From: JANPII01 sp031424915
GTDB taxonomy: Bacteria > Pseudomonadota > Alphaproteobacteria > Rickettsiales > Midichloriaceae
Direction of reading: 5' to 3'
NCBI GenBank assembly: GCA_031424915.1
Contig: JANPII010000077.1
Span: 1-5,213, forward strand
DNA: 5,213 bases
The position numbers and the translations under genes were made by a program. The notes under the pieces are model-generated. The model was not told the DNA's origin and ran no database searches. It saw only the letters and a program-made list of their open reading frames with translations. Below, in pieces: positions 1 to 5,069 of this stretch. Each line of letters opens with the position of its first letter. The first letter of the stretch is position 1.

Positions 1-695
1 ATGCGCACAAGCATGTCGCAGTTTTTGGTGGTTAAGTGCCTCATGCCTTCACCTTCAGCTCCTAGTACTAGGGCTATTTTATCAAAACGGGCTGCAGCTT
101 TAACATCATCACGAGCTGCAGCATCTAAACCTATAATCCAGTAGCCATTTTCTTTTAACAGACGCAATGCATCAGCCAAATTTACTACTTCTGCTATAGG
201 TACCAGCTCTAGCATTCCTGCTGCAGCCTTAGCCACTACCGCTGATTCCTTAGCTTGATTGCGCCCTGTTACTATTACTGCTTTTGCGCCGAAAGCTGCG
301 CTACTACGTAAAATAGCTCCAAAATTATGAGGGTCCGTAATCTGATCGCACACTACAATGATAGAACGCTCCTGCTGTTGCGGGATTTGAGCAGTAGCGG
401 CACCATCTAGTATTTCATGTAAAGAGTGGGGTACTAGCAACCTTGTTTGTAGGGCTATTCCCTGATGGACGGCTCCATTAGGTACTAACATCTGAATCGC
501 CTCATTGGTCACCATCTGATATTTTATCTTTAGCTGCTCAACGCGTATGCCATTGGCTATCAAAAACTGTCGTGCCACGTCAGTTAACACTAGCTCCAAA
601 CATTCCCGCTGAGGGTTGCGCAGGGCATGCAATACTGGATACTTACCATATATCCAATAACCAGTGCGCTGACCGCTATGTCCACGTTTATACAT
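1..695 (-). CDS. rlmB: 23S rRNA (guanosine-2'-O-)-methyltransferase RlmB, 3' end cut by window edge
   Basis: This SPOUT-class (TrmH-type) methyltransferase is expected to 2'-O-methylate G2251 in the P-loop of 23S rRNA, using SAM, in the cytoplasm. I read 231 complete codons from the ATG at 693-695. Residues about 14-90 (from YWIYGKYPVLHALRN to GAVHQGIAL) form the N-terminal L30e-like RNA-binding domain. Motif 1, NFGAILRS, is at 124-131, with the family's key Asn124 and Arg130. Motif 2, LGAEGEGM, is at 211-218. The frame runs off the window just after CDMLVR, so motif 3 (the SLNVS-type knot segment) and roughly 20-30 residues are missing; the family is about 245-265 residues long. The start is supported by AGAGAGG four bases upstream (700-706) and by homology beginning close to the N-terminus. 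Other TrmH-family 2'-O-methyltransferases are possible, but the extra N-terminal domain favours RlmB. Confidence 0.93.
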   Translation of the reverse strand, partial: MYKRGHSGQRTGYWIYGKYPVLHALRNPQRECLELVLTDVARQFLIANGIRVEQLKIKYQMVTNEAIQMLVPNGAVHQGIALQTRLLVPHSLHEILDGAATAQIPQQQERSIIVVCDQITDPHNFGAILRSSAAFGAKAVIVTGRNQAKESAVVAKAAAGMLELVPIAEVVNLADALRLLKENGYWIIGLDAAARDDVKAAARFDKIALVLGAEGEGMRHLTTKNCDMLVR

Positions 696-723
696 TTTTC
701 CTCTCTTTTATTATCCAAGCAAG

Positions 724-753
724 AATATAACCCAAATACCCTACATCCGGCAA
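724..753 (-). promoter_or_regulatory. candidate sigma70 promoter for rlmB
   Basis: Read on the minus strand, TTGCCG (748-753) is followed by an 18-base spacer and TATATT (724-729). The -35 box matches 4 of 6 consensus bases and the -10 box 5 of 6. Transcription would start about 25 bases before the rlmB ATG and include its ribosome-binding site. A second possible -10, GATAAT, lies closer to the gene but has no well-spaced -35. This is pattern matching only. Confidence 0.4.
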
Positions 754-763
754 GGGTGGAAAT

Positions 764-783
764 TTATTTCCTAGACTTGGTAT
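764..783. repeat. solo terminus of the palindromic repeat (20 bp)
   Basis: These 20 bases are the exact reverse complement of 2111-2130, the left end of the palindromic element at 2111-2271, and differ from that element's right end by one base over the shared core. The outer tip (CTTGGTAT) faces the orphan gene and the inner side faces rlmB. The adjoining sequence toward rlmB, read on the minus strand (AAATTTCCACCCTTG), loosely resembles the element's next segment. About 50 bases further on, ATTCTTGCTT also occurs inside the full element. It therefore looks like a shortened or decayed copy that now forms the upstream region of rlmB. Confidence 0.6.
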
Positions 784-785
784 TA

Positions 786-967
786 TTCTTCTCCTGAGAG
801 ATATGTTTACGTCATAAACCGGTAAAGATACATAATCTAAAATATTCTTCTTATCATGTGTAGTGAAATTTCTTACTTTATTAGTAGCATTAATAGCTAT
901 TTTCTAAAGTTACGGTAACAAAGACGCAGCTAAATTATAGCACTCTATAAAAAATAAATAAAATGCC
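786..967. other. AT-rich intergenic stretch without recognised content
   Basis: This is the middle of the divergent rlmB/orphan gap. I see no open frame of useful length on either strand, no tRNA shape and no strong hairpin. It is rich in A and T runs, as expected upstream of promoters. The promoter and repeat elements at its edges are listed separately. Confidence 0.5.
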
Positions 968-996
968 TTGCGTCGTTAAGCATTCTATACTATAAT
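968..996 (+). promoter_or_regulatory. sigma70 promoter with perfect -10, overlapping the first ATG of the orphan gene
   Basis: TTGCGT (968-973), a 17-base spacer and a perfect TATAAT (991-996) form a good promoter; an overlapping TATACT sits at 986-991. Transcription would begin near 1003. The first in-frame ATG (995-997) lies inside the -10 box, so it would not be in this transcript. Initiation would then fall at the paired ATGs at 1019 and 1022. The -35 match is weak (3 of 6), so confidence rests on the -10 box and the spacing. Confidence 0.5.
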
Positions 997-2104
997 GGCC
1001 CAAAGTTTTCTGGGGCACATGATGTATACGGGCGAACTAATAATTGGATCCTATAATGCTTTAGAAGACCACGGGTTGGGATCGTGTACATTTGATATTT
1101 TGGGGCAAGAGATTGCCCCATTTTTTTATTTACCGGCCGGACAGCATTATGAGATTCCTGAGCACTTACGCAATGAATCATTTCTAATGAACCCTGAAAT
1201 TCTACTACCTGGCTGCGATACGAATGATTTTAGCATCCCAAATGAAGTTAAAGATGTTGTGTCTGTATTGGGTTTGGTATCTTCGGTAGTATTGATACCT
1301 AATATGTGGATAGGGCTTGCTATCGCAGCAGGAATAGCAGGTGTTTCAAACATCATTAGGATTTTTGCGGAGCCTGACAGCATGGAGTACCATATCTCCG
1401 AGTTCTTGCTAAAAATCAATAAAGTTATATTCTTCTGTACTAGTGCTATTGCAGTTGGTGGTACATTAACTGCTATCCTAGGTAGTGGAATGGCAGCTAG
1501 TATTGTGGGAAGCGGTATCGCCTCTATACTGAATTCTATGTATAACATTATCGAAGAAGATATAGAATACAGCCTATTTCCACTTCCAGAAGGCACTACT
1601 CCCACTACAGGGATAGATAAACATAGTTGCGTGAATTACGAAGATGGTAGCTTGATGGTCAATTGCCTGGCTTCCAAGGTAATTAATAAGATGGTAGGGC
1701 GCACGTCAAAAGAATTTGTTAAAACACTTTTGCAAATAGCTCTAGATGATATTTTAAACTTCGATGAGCCATTAATTGGCGCTCCAATCTCTCTGATGGC
1801 TAATTTTCTTTCTAACATCACTGAGACTGTAATTAATAGTGGTGTAGATAATATGGGTCACCACGCTAAACGCGACTTCATAGCGGCCTTCACTAAGACA
1901 TTTACTAAGGTTGGACTAGAACAGATCCATAAATTTACAGGGATGTTAAGTGGTCATTATCTGATATCTGCGCTTTCTGTCTTTAGCGCGGTACTTGCTC
2001 GTACTTTGTATGATGGTTACTGGGATGCTTATTTGCCAGAATGCTTTGTCAGAGTTCATCCAGCTTTATACGAAGATCTAGAAGACTTCGAGAATGAAAG
2101 CTAA
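995..2104 (+). CDS. unrecognised hydrophobic (membrane-inserting?) protein
   Basis: I do not recognise this 369-residue product. The coordinates give the longest frame. I favour initiation at M10 (1022), because TATAAT overlaps the ATG at 995, nothing like a Shine-Dalgarno precedes 995, and GGGG (1012-1015) lies six bases before 1022. There is no signal peptide. Residues 1-80 are mixed and soluble-looking. Residues 88-124 are a long hydrophobic stretch. Residues 144-184 are hydrophobic and glycine/alanine rich, with glycines at 155, 156, 163, 165, 172 and 174 in a zipper-like spacing. Residues about 190-235 are polar with Cys212 and Cys224. Residues 236-318 look like amphipathic helices, 319-338 is a third hydrophobic helix, and the tail (YEDLEDFENES) is acidic. 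Two glycine-rich hydrophobic segments would suit a membrane hairpin, as in pore-formers or secreted effectors, but no catalytic motif or known domain supports a function. It is monocistronic, and its 3' end converges on an ABC transporter across a palindromic repeat. Confidence 0.72.
   Translation: MAQSFLGHMMYTGELIIGSYNALEDHGLGSCTFDILGQEIAPFFYLPAGQHYEIPEHLRNESFLMNPEILLPGCDTNDFSIPNEVKDVVSVLGLVSSVVLIPNMWIGLAIAAGIAGVSNIIRIFAEPDSMEYHISEFLLKINKVIFFCTSAIAVGGTLTAILGSGMAASIVGSGIASILNSMYNIIEEDIEYSLFPLPEGTTPTTGIDKHSCVNYEDGSLMVNCLASKVINKMVGRTSKEFVKTLLQIALDDILNFDEPLIGAPISLMANFLSNITETVINSGVDNMGHHAKRDFIAAFTKTFTKVGLEQIHKFTGMLSGHYLISALSVFSAVLARTLYDGYWDAYLPECFVRVHPALYEDLEDFENES
1101..1127 (+). terminator. intrinsic terminator-like hairpin inside the orphan gene
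   Basis: An 8-bp perfect stem, TGGGGCAA (1101-1108) with TTGCCCCA (1113-1120), closes a GAGA tetraloop and is followed directly by seven T residues (1121-1127). This is the canonical rho-independent terminator layout, in the sense direction about 125 bases after the predicted transcription start. It lies within codons for Leu-Gly-Gln-Glu-Ile-Ala-Pro-Phe-Phe of the 995-2104 frame. It could end a fraction of transcripts early (attenuation) or mark the 3' end of a short RNA. Its activity is inferred from shape alone. Confidence 0.65.
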
Positions 2105-2110
2105 TAAGTT

Positions 2111-2271
2111 ATACCAAGTCTAGGAAATAAGTTCACACTTGAAAATTTTTGTGGAATTTTGGCTTATCATTTGAGACGCCTGTATTGTGAACATACTGGC
2201 GCGAAAATGGTAGGTTAAAATTCCACAAAAATTCTTGCTTCAAGTGTATAGTTATTTCCTGGACTTGGTAT
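2111..2271. repeat. 161-bp near-palindromic element (MITE-like)
   Basis: The two halves are inverted copies of each other along almost their full length. The left arm is about 2111-2180 and the right arm about 2198-2271; both begin, from the outside, ATACCAAGTC(T/C)AGGAAATAA. They then share CACTTGAA, TTTTTGTGGAATTTT and a GCGCC/GACGCC inner end. The right arm carries a small insertion relative to the left. The short centre (2181-2197) can add a GTAT/ATAC stem. There is no coding capacity. TA lies beside CCAAG at both ends, which would suit insertion at a TA target (IS630/Tc1-mariner style), but this is inference. It occupies the whole spacer between the convergent orphan gene and the ABC transporter, where a folded transcript could also act as a barrier to readthrough from either side. 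Confidence 0.8.
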
Positions 2272-2283
2272 TAATACTATCAC

Positions 2284-2300
2284 CGACCTTTAGGCGGTCG
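2284..2300 (-). other. small hairpin over the ABC transporter stop codon
   Basis: CGACC and GGTCG (2284-2288 and 2296-2300) form a 5-bp stem around a 7-base loop containing the TAA stop at 2290-2292. No T run follows on the minus strand, so on its own it is not an intrinsic terminator. The large palindrome just beyond it is the more likely transcript end. Confidence 0.35.
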
Positions 2301-4053
2301 CTCCGTTCTTACTAAACAATTTCGAATATTCTCCTCCTTTAGCCAGCAATGCTTCATGTCGACCCTGCTCTAGAACTTGCCCGTCTTTAATGACTATGAT
2401 TTTGTCGGCATTTACTATAGTAGCTAAACGATGCGCTACCACCACTACAGTACGATCTATCATTAGACTTTCCAAAGCTTGACGCACTAACGTTTCGTTA
2501 CCGCTGTCAAGCGATGAGGTAGCTTCATCTAGCAATAATATTTTTGGATTTTTGAGAAATGCCCTGGCAATAACAATACGCTGCTTCTGCCCTCCAGACA
2601 ACCGCACTCCTTTTTCACCTAAATAAGTGTGCATCCCCTCTGGCAAGCGCTCAACAAACTCTAATGCAGCTGCAGCCTGTAATGCTTGGCGCACCTGTTT
2701 CATCGACGCCTGGGAATTTCCATAGCACACATTATCATAAATAGTAGTTGAAAAAATAATAGGGTCCTGCGCTACGTAAGCAAATTGCTGCCTCAATGAA
2801 TGTAGCTCAATACCTTGTATATTAGTTCCATCGAAAGTAATCACTCCTGACTGTAGGTCATAAAAGCGCAGTAATAGCTGCAATATCGTACTTTTGCCTG
2901 CTCCTGACTCCCCTACAATAGCCGTCACTTTATTGGGCGCAATCTCAAATGAAATATCTTGTAATATGGGTTTATCCGGACGAGATTCATAAAAAAACGT
3001 AGCCCGCTGTATGCAAATACGCCCAGGTACAGGGTCTAGTAATACCAGGGCGTTCGGGTTACTTTTAATACTAGGCTCAAAATGTAGAAACTCTAAGATT
3101 CGCTCAGCAGCACCCGCTGCTTTTTGTAAATCACCAGTCACTTCAGCTAATGCGCCAACCGCCCCAGCACACACTACCCCTAAAAATAGAAACGAAGATA
3201 GCTCCCCAGGTGTGATCTTGCCCATTAAGACGTCATGCCCTCCAACCCATAGCACATAAGCGATACCCCCAAAAACCATAACAATGACAATCATAGTTAC
3301 AAGGGCGCGATAGCGTATGCGTGTTAAAGCCGCTCCTAATACTGAGAATAAATCTTGATCAAAACGCTGTTGTTCAAACTCTTCTTGGCAATATGCCTGT
3401 ATTGTTTTAATGCCTGCTATAGTCTCTTCTGCATGGGCTGCCACTTCTCCCAGTTTATCTTGAGAAAGGCGAGAGTAATAGCGTACGTAGCGCCCAATTA
3501 GGACTATAGGTGCAACTATTAGGGGTACAGCAAGCATCAACAGCACAAACAGCTTGGCATTAATCGCAAGCATTGTAATTATGCCACCTAGTAACATCAC
3601 AATATTGCGTAGTGCAACAGATATGCTGCTGCCAATTAGATTTTGCAGATCACTTGTGTCACTAGTAATACGAGCAAGTATATCCCCAAGTTTATGACTT
3701 TCATAAAAGTCTGCTGATAATTTGAGTATATGACGATATATATCCCTGCGCATGTCTATCGCAACCCGCTCCCCTACAAAAGTAATCAAGTAATAGCGCC
3801 CTGCAGTAGACACTCCAAGAACAAGAATAATAGCTAACAGCCCCACAAGAGAATGATCTAGCATTGACGCGTCATGACGTGATAAGCCATAATCTATAAC
3901 ATAACGTAAGCTTTGACTCATTGCCAAAACACTGCCTGAAGTAATACATAATGCAACTATAACTAAAGCCAGAATACGACTATATGGCAGAAGATAGCGC
4001 CAAACACCTCCGAGACCTCTTACACTATGCTTAATGCTAGACTCTTCACTCAT
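2290..4053 (-). CDS. MsbA-like exporter ABC transporter, fused permease and ATPase
   Basis: This 587-residue half-transporter should work as an inner-membrane homodimer, exporting a lipid or amphipathic drug-like substrate at the cost of ATP. The permease domain covers about residues 22-315, with six hydrophobic helices near 25-46, 66-89, 147-169, 170-192, 250-270 and 284-304. The ATPase domain is complete: A-loop Tyr355, Walker A GESGAGKST 381-389, Q-loop Gln429, signature LSGGQ 485-489, Walker B ILLLDE 505-510 with catalytic Glu510, D-loop SSLD 513-516 and switch His541. Length and order match alphaproteobacterial MsbA-related proteins of about 580-600 residues. I place the start at ATG 4051-4053, which has GAGGGAG upstream (4063-4069). 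The frame extends six codons further to a TTG at 4071, but that has no ribosome-binding site. The substrate cannot be read from sequence; lipid A export is possible but unproven. No partner half-transporter adjoins it, and it lies about 280 bases downstream of rplY, so it is probably transcribed separately. Confidence 0.93.
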   Translation of the reverse strand: MSEESSIKHSVRGLGGVWRYLLPYSRILALVIVALCITSGSVLAMSQSLRYVIDYGLSRHDASMLDHSLVGLLAIILVLGVSTAGRYYLITFVGERVAIDMRRDIYRHILKLSADFYESHKLGDILARITSDTSDLQNLIGSSISVALRNIVMLLGGIITMLAINAKLFVLLMLAVPLIVAPIVLIGRYVRYYSRLSQDKLGEVAAHAEETIAGIKTIQAYCQEEFEQQRFDQDLFSVLGAALTRIRYRALVTMIVIVMVFGGIAYVLWVGGHDVLMGKITPGELSSFLFLGVVCAGAVGALAEVTGDLQKAAGAAERILEFLHFEPSIKSNPNALVLLDPVPGRICIQRATFFYESRPDKPILQDISFEIAPNKVTAIVGESGAGKSTILQLLLRFYDLQSGVITFDGTNIQGIELHSLRQQFAYVAQDPIIFSTTIYDNVCYGNSQASMKQVRQALQAAAALEFVERLPEGMHTYLGEKGVRLSGGQKQRIVIARAFLKNPKILLLDEATSSLDSGNETLVRQALESLMIDRTVVVVAHRLATIVNADKIIVIKDGQVLEQGRHEALLAKGGEYSKLFSKNGATA

Positions 4054-4062
4054 TTTAGATGT

Positions 4063-4069
4063 CTCCCTC
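4063..4069 (-). promoter_or_regulatory. ribosome-binding site that decides the ABC transporter start
   Basis: On the minus strand GAGGGAG ends nine bases before the ATG at 4053. It falls inside the reading frame if translation began at TTG 4071, and nothing comparable precedes that TTG. It therefore favours the shorter, 587-residue product. Confidence 0.6.
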
Positions 4070-4088
4070 AACTATTGTATGTCTTTTA

Positions 4089-4109
4089 GGCAGTACCTAA
4101 GAATCTGCC
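4089..4109. repeat. small inverted repeat in the ABC transporter leader
   Basis: GGCAG (4089-4093) and CTGCC (4105-4109) form a 5-bp GC-rich stem with an 11-base loop, about 35 bases upstream of the ATG. It adjoins the larger palindrome at 4125-4162, so a transcript crossing this region on the minus strand would have two consecutive stem-loops. It could have arisen by chance at this length. Confidence 0.3.
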
Positions 4110-4124
4110 ACTGCGCCAAGAACT

Positions 4125-4162
4125 GCTAAATGCCTTTGGCTTGATTACCAAAGGCATTTAGC
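4125..4162. repeat. perfect 15-bp inverted repeat
   Basis: GCTAAATGCCTTTGG (4125-4139) is followed by an 8-base loop (4140-4147) and its exact reverse complement (4148-4162). No T run follows on either strand, so it is not a standard intrinsic terminator. It lies about 72 bases upstream of the ABC transporter ATG and shares no evident sequence with the 2111-2271 element. It may be an RNA stem-loop in the leader, a dyad for a DNA-binding protein, or the remains of another short palindromic repeat. Confidence 0.75.
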
Positions 4163-4240
4163 CCTCATAATGACGCCAATAATGGCTTATTAGCCTTACG
4201 CCCTGTTTATTCCAAAGCCGGAGTTAAAAGCCTTGTGCTG

Positions 4241-4304
4241 AGTTTAGGGAATACACATTTGTAAATAGCTTTTGTTTTTTCTAGTACTTATACCAAGCCT
4301 TGGA
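4241..4304. repeat. decayed copies of the palindromic element's ends
   Basis: TTATACCAAGCCTTGGA (4288-4304) matches the left terminus at 2109-2125 at 14 of 17 positions. Just before it, AGTTTAGGGAATA (4241-4253) followed by CACATTTGTAAAT and TTTTGT resembles AGTCTAGGAAATA, CACTTGAAAAT and TTTTTGT of the same element in the same order. TTTTCTAG (4277-4284) recalls the opposite terminus. These look like eroded remnants in the rplY-ABC spacer. The alignment was made by eye and the identity is modest. Confidence 0.4.
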
Positions 4305-4308
4305 GGCA

Positions 4309-4329
4309 CTTTGTTTTGAAAAGTCAAAG
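4309..4329 (-). other. stem-loop immediately downstream of rplY
   Basis: CTTTG (4309-4313) and CAAAG (4325-4329) pair, and the stem continues through one mismatch into T-A and G-T pairs with a GAA loop. It begins two bases after the rplY stop codon. No T run follows on the minus strand, so termination here would be weak; it may instead protect the mRNA 3' end. I see no better rplY terminator in the spacer. Confidence 0.35.
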
Positions 4330-4331
4330 CA

Positions 4332-4928
4332 CTAACTTACGGTAGCCACTTTTTCTTCTCCTTCCTCGGCACGACCCACTATTGACACTAAAGCAAAGTT
4401 GCTCCGGTCTACGGGGTTTACCCCTTCTGGCAATTGTATATCATTAATATGCAGCGTATGTCCAATTTCCATAGCACTCACATCTAGGTCTATATATTGT
4501 GGGATGTTGCTTGGGTGGCTACGACACTCAATTGTGCGGTGCGTTACGTTCATTACACCACCTTTACGTAGTCCAGGACAACGCTCTTCGCCTACTATAC
4601 GCACTTGGATAAAAATACGCACCACTGTGTCTTTGTGGACTAGCTGTAAATCCACATGCTCAGGCACATCTGTAACACGATGTATTTGCACATCACGGAT
4701 TAATACCGTACTCTCATGGCCTTCCAGATCCAATGCTACTAACTTAGACTGTATATTACCTTTAAGGTATTCCTTTAAAAATGGAGCATAAGGCAATGAA
4801 ACCATCTGCCCAGCCTTACCATCTCCATAGATAATGGCTGGTAACATACCAGCACGGCGTAAGGCACGAGAAGACCCTGTACCGCCTGTTTCACGCTTAA
4901 ATGCTGCTAAAGATATACTTGTACTCAC
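4332..4928 (-). CDS. rplY: 50S ribosomal protein L25, long CTC/TL5 form
   Basis: L25 binds 5S rRNA in the central protuberance of the large ribosomal subunit. The N-terminal RNA-binding domain shows the family block GTGSSRALRRAGMLPAIIYG (about residues 17-36 from the GTG start), then IRDVQIHRVTDVPEHVDL, equivalent to the conserved lkdVQ..PvtdevlHvDf segment. The C-terminal TL5-type beta domain follows: VRIFIQVRIVGEERCPGLRKGG, then IPQYIDLDVSAMEIGHTLHI and LPEGV. The total of 198 residues is normal for the two-domain form. I choose the GTG at 4926-4928: GGAGAGAAGA lies just upstream of it, and the product then begins VSTSISL, as the family usually does. The ATG at 4938-4940 adds only MERR, uses the ribosome-binding bases as codons and has no such site of its own. 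Peptidyl-tRNA hydrolase, often next to rplY, is not downstream here. The gene appears to be a single-gene unit. Confidence 0.95.
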   Translation of the reverse strand: MSTSISLAAFKRETGGTGSSRALRRAGMLPAIIYGDGKAGQMVSLPYAPFLKEYLKGNIQSKLVALDLEGHESTVLIRDVQIHRVTDVPEHVDLQLVHKDTVVRIFIQVRIVGEERCPGLRKGGVMNVTHRTIECRSHPSNIPQYIDLDVSAMEIGHTLHINDIQLPEGVNPVDRSNFALVSIVGRAEEGEEKVATVS

Positions 4929-4938
4929 TCTTCTCTCC
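4929..4938 (-). promoter_or_regulatory. ribosome-binding site supporting the GTG start of rplY
   Basis: GGAGAGAAGA on the minus strand ends directly before GTG 4926-4928, placing the GGAG core six bases from that start. If the upstream ATG at 4940 were used, these bases would be codons and no comparable site would precede it. Confidence 0.6.
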
Positions 4939-4950
4939 ATTTATACTAAA

Positions 4951-4979
4951 CTTACAAAACTGAACCGCAGTGTAGTCAA
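4951..4979 (-). promoter_or_regulatory. candidate sigma70 promoter for rplY
   Basis: On the minus strand TTGACT (4974-4979) is separated by exactly 17 bases from TGTAAG (4951-4956). The -35 box matches 5 of 6 consensus bases and the -10 box 4 of 6. Transcription would start near 4944, giving a short leader of roughly 15 bases that holds the GGAG site and the GTG start but only marginally the ATG at 4940. TATAAA at 4942-4947 is an alternative -10 but lacks a good -35. Confidence 0.45.
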
Positions 4980-4980
4980 T

Positions 4981-5006
4981 TACTTGCAATAGCGCAAGTG
5001 TTTTTT
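4981..5006 (+). terminator. plus-strand intrinsic terminator upstream of rplY
   Basis: ACTTGC (4982-4987) and GCAAGT (4994-4999) pair perfectly, with a flanking T-G wobble, around the loop AATAGC. One G and then six T residues follow (5001-5006). The layout works only in the plus direction; read on the minus strand the tract comes before the stem as A residues. No plus-strand gene precedes it. It lies two bases beyond the rplY -35 box, so it could stop antisense transcription leaving the rplY region. The stem is short, so efficiency may be modest. Confidence 0.5.
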
Positions 5007-5069
5007 GTCAAATTTAGTATTGTTCCCAGGGCTAAAACAAGAGATTGCATACATACTCTCGCCTTAGAC

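Noticed and set aside
990..1181. Minus-strand frame of 63 codons
   Set aside because: Covers the promoter and 5' end of the orphan gene in antisense, with no supporting signals.
1147..1605. Minus-strand open frame of 152 codons
   Set aside because: It lies wholly antisense to the orphan gene, has no ribosome-binding site, and its composition mirrors the hydrophobic segments of the sense frame.
1636..1821. Minus-strand frame of 61 codons
   Set aside because: Antisense shadow of the same gene, with no start signals.
2071..2090. CGAAG/CTTCG inverted repeat near the 3' end of the orphan gene
   Set aside because: The 5-bp stem has a 10-base loop and no T tract, and is easily explained by repeated Glu/Asp codons.
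2111..2271. CRISPR-like or tandem repeat interpretation of the repeat region
   Set aside because: The copies are inverted arms of one palindrome, with no regularly spaced direct repeats or spacers.
3011..3259. Plus-strand frame of 82 codons
   Set aside because: Antisense to the permease/ATPase junction of the ABC transporter, low-complexity and without a ribosome-binding site.
4269..4280. T-rich tract as a plus-strand terminator
   Set aside because: The preceding ATTT/AAAT stem is too weak, and the tract is better explained as part of a decayed repeat.
4072..4331. Possible tRNA or small RNA gene in the rplY-ABC spacer
   Set aside because: The hairpins do not form a cloverleaf and none carries a T tract; no convincing promoter pairs with them.
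4399..4791. Plus-strand frame of 130 codons
   Set aside because: Antisense to rplY, Cys/Ser/Thr/Arg-rich as expected of a shadow frame, while the rplY reading is unambiguous.
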